A stretch of DNA of 64,000 nucleotides from Undibacterium sp. 5I1 (lineage in GTDB: Bacteria > Pseudomonadota > Gammaproteobacteria > Burkholderiales > Burkholderiaceae_D), in the NCBI RefSeq assembly GCF_034314085.1, contig NZ_JAVIWI010000001.1, positions 3,224,001-3,288,000 of the forward strand. The letters are read 5' to 3'. The translations under genes and the position numbers were made by a program. The notes under the pieces are model-generated. The model had not been told where the DNA came from. It saw only the letters and a program-made list of their open reading frames with translations, and did not search any database. Below are positions 36,160 to 45,700 of the stretch, one piece after another. Position 1 is the stretch's first letter. The number at the start of each line of letters is the position of its first letter.

Positions 36160-36513
36160 TTATTCCATCACCCACACGAACGAGATATTGCTCCAGTTTT
36201 TGGCGACTAACTGAGCGGTCGCTACCGGCTTAAAATTGCATTCTTTTACCGCATTCAGTGACGCATTATCCAGACTGCGATGTCCGCTAGACTGGACTAC
36301 TTTGGCATCGACCACCTTGCCTGCGGCATCGGTTACAAACTGCAACTTGACCATGCCTTCTTCACTTTGGCTGAGTGATTTATCTGGATAAGCAGGCATT
36401 TCACAGTTCTTCGTATCGAAAGGACTTTTGATCTCTGCCGCGAATGTAGGAGCAGAAGCGACCGCCAGTAACAAGGCAGCAATGGCGTAGCAATGACGAG
36501 TAGTTGCAGACAT
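36160..36513 (-). CDS. minimal TonB C-terminal domain protein, periplasmic
   Basis: 117 residues. Cleavable signal peptide (cleavage near TFAA-E) followed only by a TonB_C-like domain: CEMPAYPDKSLSQSEEGMVKLQF, DAAGKVVDAKVVQSSGHRSLD, and a final strand ISFVWVME. There is no membrane anchor and no Pro-rich spacer, so it cannot be a conventional TonB. Strong CCGGAGG ribosome binding site. It lies upstream of the metallophosphoesterase/receptor genes. A soluble competitor or adaptor of TonB-receptor contact is one possibility (inference). Confidence 0.8.
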   Translation of the reverse strand: MSATTRHCYAIAALLLAVASAPTFAAEIKSPFDTKNCEMPAYPDKSLSQSEEGMVKLQFVTDAAGKVVDAKVVQSSGHRSLDNASLNAVKECNFKPVATAQLVAKNWSNISFVWVME

Positions 36514-36912
36514 AAAACCTCCGGGGAATGTGGTGAAATCAAATAAGAAGCAAATAAATGCGCGATAACAAAAGTAGATTTTTTAACGTTACATTTGCAG
36601 CAAAACCGCTCTTGGTGACTTCAATATACTGCAGTGCACAAATCTATAAAAATTGATTATTCGTATAGGAGATATTCGCAAAAACCATATTAGTTGCCGC
36701 GCATCAACATGGTGCAATGGCATATAGCCAGGCTGGGGGATTTTTCTCAGATGGTGTGCAAATGCTGGCTGCACCGCACTATTGGCGTGCTTTTTATCCG
36801 AGTTGGTGCAAGATAAAAAGTGAAAGTCGCAGAGTAAATATTGTTGGAGTGTGTGTGAATTACGCACAGATTGCGTAAAGCTGGCGCGCTAACAAGTCGG
36901 TCTTAAGTCGCT

Positions 36913-36945
36913 ACTAACTAGACACTAAGTAGATACTAAATAGAG
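36913..36945. repeat. three 11-bp direct repeats ACTAANTAGAN
   Basis: ACTAACTAGAC, ACTAAGTAGAT and ACTAAATAGAG follow each other without a gap, in phase with the DNA helix. They lie about 400 bases upstream of the minimal TonB gene. The rest of 36514-37150 holds repeat copy E and no credible gene. Confidence 0.6.
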
Positions 36946-36996
36946 ATAAGGAGTTTTTTGAGCGACTTAATAAAATCAAATAACTACTAAAGATAA

Positions 36997-37086
36997 ATAT
37001 ACTCCCCTATTTTTTTGGTAAAAGCCCTTTATTGTCCAATCATTATATGGACAACTTAAATATACTTATAGGGAGTAATTTATTTT
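36997..37086 (+). repeat. TACTCCC intergenic element, copy E
   Basis: 90 bp. ATATACTCCCC at left, ATTGTCCAATCATTATAT followed by GGACAA in the centre, GGGAGTAA at right. It lies 65 bases beyond the ogt stop codon (minus strand). One of the most complete copies. Confidence 0.88.
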
Positions 37087-37150
37087 CAAGTTATGGATCC
37101 ACCTGACTTACGGGCCATTCCATGAGGTTTTCATCAGTGCAAAATCTGCT

Positions 37151-37636
37151 TCACAGCAAAGAACGATGACCTTCTAGCGCCAGCAACCACTGCTTATTCT
37201 GCAAACCACCCGCATAACCCGTCAACGCGCCGGAGCTGGCGATCACTCGGTGGCAAGGGACAATAATCGACAGCGGATTGCGACCATTGGCAGCGCCTAC
37301 CGCACGCACTGCGCCCGGGTTGTTGAGCTGTTGAGCGATCTCGCCGTAGCTCATGGTGCTGCCATAAGGAATGCTGCGTAAGATTTGCCACACCGCTTTT
37401 TGAAACGCCGTCCCAAGCGAATCAGCCAGCGGGATATCAAACATCTGGCGCTGTCCTGAAAAATACTCGTCCAGTTGCTGCGCGGCGAGTTGCAAGACCG
37501 GATGGCTGTCGTGCCTGATCCAGCCCTCACTGCCTTTAAAATGGCTATGCCGCTCAAAATACACGCCAGCCAAACCTTGTTCGGTCGCGGCTAACAAAAT
37601 GGTCTTGAGCGGGCTATTGATTTGGGTATAAAACAT
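37151..37636 (-). CDS. ogt: methylated-DNA-[protein]-cysteine S-methyltransferase (Ogt)
   Basis: 161 residues. Ogt removes methyl groups from O6-methylguanine and O4-methylthymine by irreversible transfer to its own Cys. Motifs: IPYGSTMSYGEIAQQL, the helix-turn-helix region with GAVRAVGAANGRNPLSI, the active-site IVPCHRVI, and the closing TGYAGGLQNKQWLLALE. Length is normal for Ogt. It lies downstream of an Ada-AlkA fusion gene on the same strand (130-base gap), forming an alkylation-repair pair. Confidence 0.95.
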   Translation of the reverse strand: MFYTQINSPLKTILLAATEQGLAGVYFERHSHFKGSEGWIRHDSHPVLQLAAQQLDEYFSGQRQMFDIPLADSLGTAFQKAVWQILRSIPYGSTMSYGEIAQQLNNPGAVRAVGAANGRNPLSIIVPCHRVIASSGALTGYAGGLQNKQWLLALEGHRSLL

Positions 37637-37765
37637 GATGGTTCTCGGATCACTATAAAATTATTTGAAAGCTTGCATTAATTATCTGATTAGTAGCACC
37701 AGTAAAAGAGATCATGATTTTTCGATGGCTGCCAAGCGCATCAATCTGATCTGTGTAATCCGCTC

Positions 37766-39280
37766 TTATTTTCCCTCTTTACTTTCCTTACTCAGTGATT
37801 GCCATAACAGCAGTGCGGCATACGCGCGCCAGGGCGACCAGGCGTTTGCGCGCTGGTGCAACTGCTTCTCGGTCAGCCGGACTTCCGGCAATACAGCCGC
37901 GGCTTTTTGCAGTGCTAAATCACCCGCAGGGAAAGCGTCGGGGTGACGCAAAGCACGCAAGGCGATGTATTGAGCAGTCCATTCGCCGATGCCACCCACC
38001 GTTTTTAACTGGGTAACGACTTCATTAAAATTAAGTCCCAGTTGCCGTTGTAAGCCACCGTCAAGCGCGAATCGTGCGACGTTTTGGATAGTCGCGGCGC
38101 GGCTTTTTGGGACGCCAATCTGCGCGATGTCTTCCACCGATAAGTGCGCCAGTCTGGCGGGGCTAGGGAAGTGAAAACCGATGGCCGCAAACGGCGTGCT
38201 GGTCACCTCACCAAACCGCTGCACCAGTCGGCCAGAGACGGTGGTCGCGCCGGCGACGCTGACTTGCTGCCCAAGTACGGCGCGGATCGCCAGCTCAAAC
38301 ACATCAAACGCACCCGGAACCCGCAAACCCGGGGTGCGGTCTATTTGTGCCGCCAGCAAGGGATCATTTGCCAGATGCGATTGAATCACTACGGGATTCG
38401 CTTCCAGATCACAAAGCTGGCGCACCTTAGCGATTAAGGGCATCAGCACGGACGACAATGCGGGGGCAAGTTTTAAGGCGAGTTGCTGTTTGTCTGGCAC
38501 ATGGGTAATTTGCAGCCAGCCGGTTTTCCCCTCCAATTGCACAGTGCGGACATAAGAGGAAGACCCATTGTGATCCAATACCGCCTCCAGCCCCGGCATG
38601 GCGCGCCCGCGCAAATACCCCATCAACGCATCCCAGGCATAAGGCGGGCGATACGCCAGACGCAAGACCAAACCCTCACTCTCTTCTGACGCCGTGCGAC
38701 GTATCGATCCGGGCGCCATTTTGTAACGACTGGCAAACAACGCATTAAAGCGCCGCACGCTGCCAAAGCCTGCGGCGTAAGCCACTTCTGCCATTGGCAA
38801 GTGAGTTTCTTGCAGCAGTTTTTTAGCGAATAAAAGCCGCTGCGTCTGCGCCAGTTCAACCGGCGTCACCCCAAACTGCTGTAACAACACGCGGCGTAAT
38901 TGGCGCGAAGACAAACCGACTTGCAGCGCCAACGCTTCTATCCCGGCATCATTCAAGGCACCGGCGGCAATTCGCTGCCACACGGCATACGCCAGATTTT
39001 GTTGTAAAGCATAGGGCGCAAGCTCAGGACGACAGCGCAGACAAGGCCGGAAACCCGCTGCCTCTGCCGCCGCAGCGGTATCAAAAAAATGACAAGAAGA
39101 TGCGCGTGGTGTTTTGACCCGGCAAACCGGACGACAATAAATGCCCGTGGTGCTGATACCGGCAAAAAATACGCCGTCAAAGCGACTGTCCTTGGCGGAC
39201 AAAGCACGATAAAAATACTGGTCGCGTTCGGCAGTATCGTTAAACGTAGTAGAGAAATCGGATAAATTTATCGTGCTCAT
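37766..39280 (-). CDS. Ada-type activator fused to AlkA 3-methyladenine DNA glycosylase
   Basis: 504 residues in three parts. Ada zinc domain (about 20-90) with C49, C53, C80 and C83; C49 in GIYCRPVC is the methylphosphotriester acceptor. AraC-type helix-turn-helix (about 95-195; LALQVGLSSRQLRRVL, VAYAAGFGSVRRFNALF). AlkA N-terminal and HhH-GPD glycosylase domain (about 200-490), with GGIGEWTAQYIALRA and the catalytic Asp region FPAGDLALQKA. It senses methylated DNA, activates repair genes and excises alkylated bases. The O6-methylguanine transferase half of Ada is absent and is supplied by ogt next door. Confidence 0.94.
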   Translation of the reverse strand: MSTINLSDFSTTFNDTAERDQYFYRALSAKDSRFDGVFFAGISTTGIYCRPVCRVKTPRASSCHFFDTAAAAEAAGFRPCLRCRPELAPYALQQNLAYAVWQRIAAGALNDAGIEALALQVGLSSRQLRRVLLQQFGVTPVELAQTQRLLFAKKLLQETHLPMAEVAYAAGFGSVRRFNALFASRYKMAPGSIRRTASEESEGLVLRLAYRPPYAWDALMGYLRGRAMPGLEAVLDHNGSSSYVRTVQLEGKTGWLQITHVPDKQQLALKLAPALSSVLMPLIAKVRQLCDLEANPVVIQSHLANDPLLAAQIDRTPGLRVPGAFDVFELAIRAVLGQQVSVAGATTVSGRLVQRFGEVTSTPFAAIGFHFPSPARLAHLSVEDIAQIGVPKSRAATIQNVARFALDGGLQRQLGLNFNEVVTQLKTVGGIGEWTAQYIALRALRHPDAFPAGDLALQKAAAVLPEVRLTEKQLHQRANAWSPWRAYAALLLWQSLSKESKEGK

Positions 39281-39587
39281 AGCAGCTTAAATTGTGATGA
39301 CCAAGGCCATATCGGCATGCGATTTTTTCGCTTCTGAAGCCATCTTTATACGGCATCCGTCTGACTATTTCTAGCCATTTTCGGACAGATAAGCAAACCC
39401 AGCTTGATTGACTGCCATGACAAAAGAAGCAATCACACTCTGGCTGAGTTAGTACGCGCTGATAGCTCGCATCAGAAAGCATATAGAGTCTAGGTCGAAC
39501 CCAAATCCACAAAGTTTGCGCTACACTCGAAGTGAGTATCGTCAACGCTCAAACCCTTTACCAACATCATCAATACAAAGGTCTGCC

Positions 39588-40790
39588 ATGTTCTTGCCAC
39601 AAGCCCGCCCTATCGTCCAGCAACTCGGTGCATCACAGATACGTGAAGTGGCAAATGCAGGCATAGGTATGACGGATGTTTTGCCTTTTTGGTTTGGCGA
39701 ACCCGATCAGATGACGCCGCAATTTATCCGCGATGTGGCAAAACAGGCGCTGGATGCTGGCGATACTTTTTACACCCATAACTACGGTATTCCTGCATTG
39801 CGGCAAGCCATTGCAAGTTACCTGTCACGCTTGCATCAGCCCATCAGCATGGAACGTATTGCCGTGACTTCATCTGGCGTATCGGCCTTAATGCTGGTGG
39901 CGCAGACCATCTTGAATCCCGGCGAAAGAGTCGTCGCAGTCACACCGCTGTGGCCAAACTTAACCGAAATTCCCAAGATACTCGGTGCAAACATGGTCAC
40001 TGTGCCTCTGCAATTTGGTTTGAGCTGGGAATTAGATTTGCCATTGCTGCTAAATGCTTTAACGCCCGATACCAAAATGCTGATGCTCAACTCACCGAAT
40101 AATCCGACCGGCTGGGTCATGCCGCGTGATCAGCAAGAAATCGTCTTGGCACATTGTCGTCAACATGGCATCTGGATTTTGGCAGACGATGTGTATGAGC
40201 GTCTGGTGTACAACGATAGCAGTAGCGTCAGTGGAAGCGTCAGCAACGATCCATCGGCATTAGCATGCGCGCCCTCGTTTTTGGATATCGTCAGCCCAGA
40301 AGATAGGGTAATTTCTACCAATAGTTTTTCAAAATCCTGGCTCATGACGGGCTGGCGTCTAGGCTGGATCGTCGCACCATTAAGCGTGATGGCAGACCTC
40401 GGCAAGCTGATCGAATTTAATACTTCCTGCGCCCCCGGCTTCATCCAAACCGCTGCCATCGCCGCACTGGAACAAGGCGAACCCATCGTACAAAATACAT
40501 TGATACGTTATCAGGCCGCGCGCGATTTTCTATATCAAAGTCTGAATGATTTACCCGGCATTACGACACCCAAACCCAAGGGTGCGATGTATTTATTTTT
40601 CCGTTTTGACGGCGCAACCGACACACTCAGTTTATGCAAACGTCTGGTGAAAGAAGCAGGGCTAGGGCTGGCACCCGGCAGCGCTTTTGGTAATGAAGGC
40701 GAAGGCTATGTGCGCTGGTGCTTTGCCAGCTCTTTAGACAAACTGGAGTTGGGTGTGCAACGTCTGCAAAGGTTTATGGAAAAAGGTTGA
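39588..40790 (+). CDS. PLP-dependent class I/II aminotransferase
   Basis: 400 residues from MFLPQARPIVQQLG, with AAAGG upstream; the frame open from 39516 has no support. Fold-type I features: LNSPNNPTGWVM, the DDVYERLVY segment, the PLP Lys in TNSFSKSWLMTGWRLGW, and APGSAFGNEGEGYVRWCF. Reaction: transfer of the amino group between an amino acid and a 2-oxo acid; substrate not readable. Ser-rich insertion of about 16 residues (SSSVSGSVSNDPSALA) between DDVYERLVY and the FLDIVSPEDRV segment, where relatives are short. Confidence 0.92.
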   Translation: MFLPQARPIVQQLGASQIREVANAGIGMTDVLPFWFGEPDQMTPQFIRDVAKQALDAGDTFYTHNYGIPALRQAIASYLSRLHQPISMERIAVTSSGVSALMLVAQTILNPGERVVAVTPLWPNLTEIPKILGANMVTVPLQFGLSWELDLPLLLNALTPDTKMLMLNSPNNPTGWVMPRDQQEIVLAHCRQHGIWILADDVYERLVYNDSSSVSGSVSNDPSALACAPSFLDIVSPEDRVISTNSFSKSWLMTGWRLGWIVAPLSVMADLGKLIEFNTSCAPGFIQTAAIAALEQGEPIVQNTLIRYQAARDFLYQSLNDLPGITTPKPKGAMYLFFRFDGATDTLSLCKRLVKEAGLGLAPGSAFGNEGEGYVRWCFASSLDKLELGVQRLQRFMEKG

Positions 40791-40933
40791 GCTCTTAGTC
40801 GGAGCGGCATCGAATTGCAGACAACATACGATATTCCTTTTTAAACACTAAACCAAAATCATATATATAAATCTGCTTCAAGTTCAGCACCTGCTTGGTT
40901 TTTGCCAGACATCGGCGACTTACTTACCATTGC

Positions 40934-41692
40934 TTATTCTTTGTTGGATGCTTCATGGAGGCGCGTCTGGTGAGAGCTTAATTCACGCATGATCGTACTA
41001 GGTACTGCAATCTCCAGATTAGCGAGTGCACGGATTTCGTCCGATGCGATACCGGTCAGTGCCGCATTGCGCAAAGATCTTGCCTCATCATCTTTTCCCA
41101 GTCCCTCTAAGACAGTCGCACCTAGTATCACGTCCCGCATAAAATTCATCAGCTCGGCAGCTAACCGCGGCGCCACAGAGATCGGCGGGAACAGGGGTAA
41201 CTGAGCCGCCAACTGATTCAATTCCTTTAATCGAGGTAATGGGTCCGCAAGGTAGCGAGTCGCCAGAACAAAGTCCTCAGCCTCCACTATGGCGGGCAAA
41301 GCAAAAGAAGCTTCACGGTGTGCGAACGTCGGCTGGAGCGACAAGAGTTGCTTGAATAGCTCATATGTCGCACGGGTATAGTTGAGCGTTTCGTTCATAT
41401 TCACGATGACCCCAAATCGTGAATGCGGGCAGGCGACTGCGCGAGTACCAAAGATATCGTCGCCATTAAGCAGGTAGACCACCTCTTCATCACGGGCGCT
41501 GACTAAGGCCTCATATGCTGGATGGTATTCTGCGCACAATTGACTCCATTCGAACATCGTGATGAAGTAGGACTCATCGGTGCCAGGAACGCTTTCCCTT
41601 ATGCGGTCAAATACCCCTCTCAACAGTCGCATTGCGTCTTCGTAGAGTCCCTCCGACCTGGCCATAACGGCATCCTGCACGATAGATTCCAT
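40934..41692 (-). CDS. hypothetical protein, all-helical
   Basis: 252 residues, no signal peptide or membrane segment. The N-terminal SEGLYEDAMRLLRGVFDRI and other repeats of short amphipathic helices suggest a TPR-like fold. I recognise no family or catalytic motif. GAAGG lies upstream of the ATG. It stands alone between the aminotransferase and a small secreted protein, with no repeat of either in the window. Possibly an accessory gene. Confidence 0.7.
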   Translation of the reverse strand: MESIVQDAVMARSEGLYEDAMRLLRGVFDRIRESVPGTDESYFITMFEWSQLCAEYHPAYEALVSARDEEVVYLLNGDDIFGTRAVACPHSRFGVIVNMNETLNYTRATYELFKQLLSLQPTFAHREASFALPAIVEAEDFVLATRYLADPLPRLKELNQLAAQLPLFPPISVAPRLAAELMNFMRDVILGATVLEGLGKDDEARSLRNAALTGIASDEIRALANLEIAVPSTIMRELSSHQTRLHEASNKE

Positions 41693-41865
41693 AGTTCCGA
41701 CACCTTCCTGTTCAAAGTAAATTAACGATGAAGAACATCTTACTCAACTTAGTGGAGCATACGTTTCTCGCCAATTCCAGCGACATGCGAAATCACTCTC
41801 AGTTTTTTCAAGCAGCTGTAAGACCTACAAAACCTCGTACGCTCCCGGTCGCTAAGCATTGCGGC

Positions 41866-42213
41866 TCATTCCATCTTTGGCTTTCTCGTGTTACTACAAA
41901 ACTGTTTGGCCGCAGCCTTATTTTTTGACTCAACTTGAAGCTCAAACTCACCGAGTTTTTCCATGACCGATTTACTTCGACGATATTTCTTTTTCAGTTC
42001 AGCGAGCTTTAGGTCGATACCTGTGCATGACTGACAGACAAACCAATTAATGTCAGCTTGCCGCTCTTCGTCGTAACCAGGTTCCCCGCGCCAATGGTCG
42101 CAAGATTCACGTGCGGTTAGAAAGGCGGTAACGTCCTTTGGAAATTCAGATATTGCCGCCCACCCCGACTGATGCATTGAACCAATCAGCAGAAAAATAT
42201 GAATAAATTTCAT
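41866..42213 (-). CDS. small secreted hypothetical protein
   Basis: 115 residues from MKFIHIFLLIGSM at 42213; the longer frame to 42279 lacks character. A signal peptide with cleavage near GWAA-I is followed by a charged mature part with four Cys (SCDHW, CQSC, FCSN), so disulfides are likely in the periplasm. A helical Lys-rich stretch AELKKKYRRSKS follows. No family recognised. Same strand as the gene at 40934 but 173 bases away. Confidence 0.65.
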   Translation of the reverse strand: MKFIHIFLLIGSMHQSGWAAISEFPKDVTAFLTARESCDHWRGEPGYDEERQADINWFVCQSCTGIDLKLAELKKKYRRSKSVMEKLGEFELQVESKNKAAAKQFCSNTRKPKME

Positions 42214-42311
42214 ATGTAGCCCTATGCTTGTCTTGGAGATCATTAGGTGAATTGAGACATAACAGTCTGGTACTGGCAAGTTTGTGACAACTTGCCAAGA
42301 GGATATTTATT

Positions 42312-42510
42312 AGGACTTACGCAAAAAACAAAACCCCTCACCACAGATTCACAGAGACGCGTAGGAATAACAAAGAAAGAGACAGGCAGGATTTCGCTGT
42401 TCTCCTGATTTTCTCTGTGTCTCTGTTGTGAGAGGTCTTGATGTTTTATATTAAGCCATCTGATTCCGTGTGGATAGCAGCGAGTAGCTTTCCGTTTTTG
42501 CGTAAGTCCT
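42312..42510. mobile_element. MITE-like element bounded by 16-bp AGGACTTACGCAAAAA inverted repeats
   Basis: AGGACTTACGCAAAAA at 42312-42327 and its exact complement at 42495-42510. Inside are the CCCCTCACCACAG/CTGTTGTGAGAGG arms also seen at 18647-18771. No ORF inside, so if mobile it would be non-autonomous. Flanking TT/AA is too short to call a target duplication. It fills most of the 527-base gap before the indolepyruvate oxidoreductase gene. Confidence 0.65.
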
Positions 42511-42740
42511 AAAACAGATTATTTTAATATATTAGCAATACCATTTTAATATTGGTGCGTAGTAATTCGACCCGGATTACAGTCGTGCTTTTGGCCAAAT
42601 TCGCATAAAATGGTGGCAACCTCAGCCACCGCAATGAGAACCGATTTTTGATACCTCGCTATCGGTTCTGAGCAAACCTGTGTCTTACCGGATACCGCGC
42701 ATGTTCTTTGCAATCTAAATCACAAATTTTGGAGTATCAC

Positions 42741-45700
42741 ATGTCATCTGACACCAGCTTGGAGTCTGCCGAACACTCTTCAGTGCAGCCGCTCGCCCTA
42801 CCTTCTACACCAGCCGCACCAGCTACCATAGTAACAACGCCTCCTCAGTTGCACGACGTCAAACTTGACGATAAATACACATCCACTAGCGGCACCATTT
42901 TTCTGTCCGGCATTCAGGCATTAGTGCGCTTGCCGATGATACAAAAATTACGTGATCAGGCCGCAGGTTTGAATACAGCCGGATTTATTTCTGGCTATCG
43001 TGGTTCACCTTTAGGTGGTCTGGACGAAACCTTGTGGAAGACACAAAAATTACTGGATGCGAGCCACGTCAAGTTTGTGCCAGGCGTAAATGAAGATTTG
43101 GCAGCCACCGCAGTATGGGGTACCCAGACAGTCGATCTGATTGGCCCTGCAAAATACGATGGCGTGTTTGCCATGTGGTACGGCAAAGGCCCAGGCGTAG
43201 ATCGTTGCGGCGACGTGTTTAAGCATATGAATCATGCTGGTACTGCACAATATGGCGGCGTCTTATTGGTGGCGGGTGATGATCATGGTGCTTACTCCTC
43301 AACTTTGCCGCATCAGTCTGATCATATTTTTTCTGCTTGCATGATCCCTATGTTGTACCCCTGCAATGTGCAGGAATATCTGGATTTAGGTTTGCATGCA
43401 TGGGCTATGTCGCGCTTCTCTGGTTGCGCTGTGGGCTTTAAAGCCTTGGCTGATACTGTTGAGTCTAGTTCGTCCGCGGATGCTGATCCTTTCCGTCTCA
43501 AGATTACGATCCCAGAAGATTTTGTGATGCCCGAAGGTGGCTTGAATACGCGTTTGTCACTAGATACCTTGGGCATACAGGCACGTAAGCAAGAAGCCTT
43601 GATGCAAGACTACAAAATCTACGCAGCACTTGCCTACGCGCGCGCCAACAAACTCAATCACACAACGATTGATAGCCCTAACGCCAAGCTCGGTATTGTT
43701 GCCTCTGGCAAGTCCTACCTCGATGTGCTGGAGGCGATGGAAGAACTTGGCATTGATGAGAAATTCGCTGCCGAGATTGGTATCCGCCTTTATAAGGTTT
43801 CAATGCCGTGGCCGCTGGAGCCAGATGGTGTGCGGGAATTTGCACAAGGTTTGGATGAGATTCTGGTGGTAGAAGAAAAACGCCAGATGGTCGAGTATCA
43901 ACTTAAAGAACAACTTTACAATTGGCGCGATGATGTGCGTCCGCGAGTGATCGGTAAGTTCGATGAAAAAGGCGAATGGGTACATCCACGTGGTGACTGG
44001 TTGCTGACGTCCAAAGCAGATTTTTCTGTCGCCCAAATTGCTCGCGTTATCGCGGCAAGGATTGCACGCTTCCACACTAGTGATTTGATTAAGGCACGCC
44101 TGGCGTTTTTAGAAGCAAAAGATGTGGTACTGAACAAGGATGTGAATACGCCTCCGCGTCCGGCATATTACTGCTCCGGTTGCCCGCACAATACGTCGAC
44201 CAAAGTACCGGAAGGTAGTCTCGCGCTGGCAGGTATTGGTTGCCACGTCATGGCGACCGCCATTTATCCCGAATTTAATAAACTGACGACGCACATGGGT
44301 GGTGAAGGTGCTCCTTGGATTGGACAAGCTGCGTTTTCGACGTTGCCGCATGTATTTCAAAATCTGGGTGACGGCACATATTTCCACTCTGGTTATTTGG
44401 CGATCCGTGCTGCTGTGGCTGCCAAGGTCAATATCACGTACAAGATTTTGTATAACGACGCCGTTGCGATGACCGGCGGTCAACCAGTTGACGGCACGAT
44501 CAGCGTCCACATGATGGCGCAGCAAATGGCGGCAGAAGGCGTAAAGCGGATTGCTCTGGTGACTGAAGATCTTTCCCGCTATACAGACCGCTCTGCATTA
44601 CCCGATCTGGTGACGCTACATGATCGCAAAGATATGGATGCAGTTCAGCGTGAAATGCGTGAACTGACCGGTGCCAGCGTCTTGATCTACGACCAGACCT
44701 GCGCCGCGGAAAAGCGTCGTCGCCGCAAAAAGAAAGAGTTCCCCGATCCAAATCAGCGCATGTTTATCAATGAAGCGGTATGCGAAGGCTGCGGTGATTG
44801 CGGCGTGCAATCCAACTGCACTTCCATCATGCCGCTGGAAACTGAATTTGGCCGCAAACGCACGATTGATCAATCCTCCTGCAATAAAGATTATTCCTGC
44901 GTCAAAGGATTTTGCCCTAGTTTTGTCACGGTAGAGGGCGGCACCTTGCGCAAGTCTAAAACCGGGACAGCAAAAACCGACGACTTCGGCAGTTTGCCGG
45001 CTCCGGTTTTGCCGACCTGTGCTGTGCCGTACAACATTTTGCTGAATGGTATCGGCGGGACCGGTGTAATTACTATCGGTGCATTAATCGGCATGGCGGC
45101 GCATCTGGAAGGCAAGGGTGTGTCGGTATTAGACATGACAGGTATGTCGCAAAAAAATGGCTCTGTTACGTCACACATCCGCATTGCTGACAATGTTGCA
45201 CGTTTGCGCGCACAACGGATTGCCACTGGTGAGGCTGATTTGATTTTGGGTTGCGATATGTTGACGGCCGGTGCCCATGATGCGATTTCTAAAATGCGCG
45301 CTGGTCGTACCCGTGCGGTGGTGAACACGCATGAACAACCGACCGGACCTTTCGCTAAAAATCCTGATTGGCAGTTCCCCGCTGAATCTGTCGAACAGCT
45401 CATTGCCGAAGCGGTCGGCAATCAGGTCGACTTTATTAATGCGACTAAATTAGCGACCGCATTGATGGGCGACTCCATCGCGACGAATTTATTTATGCTG
45501 GGCTTCGCTTACCAAAAAGGCGCTATTCCCGTATCTGAAGCTGCTTTAATGCGCGCAGTGGAATTGAACGGCGTTGCGATCGAATCCAATAAAAAAGCTT
45601 TTTTATGGGGACGTCGTGCCGCAGTGGATTTAGCTAAAGTAGAAAAAATTGCCATACCGACTTCACCTGTCGTCGTGCAAATGCCGCAAAGTCTGGATAG

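Noticed and set aside
36589..36867. 92-codon minus-strand ORF
   Set aside because: His/Cys-rich random-looking product without a start signal.
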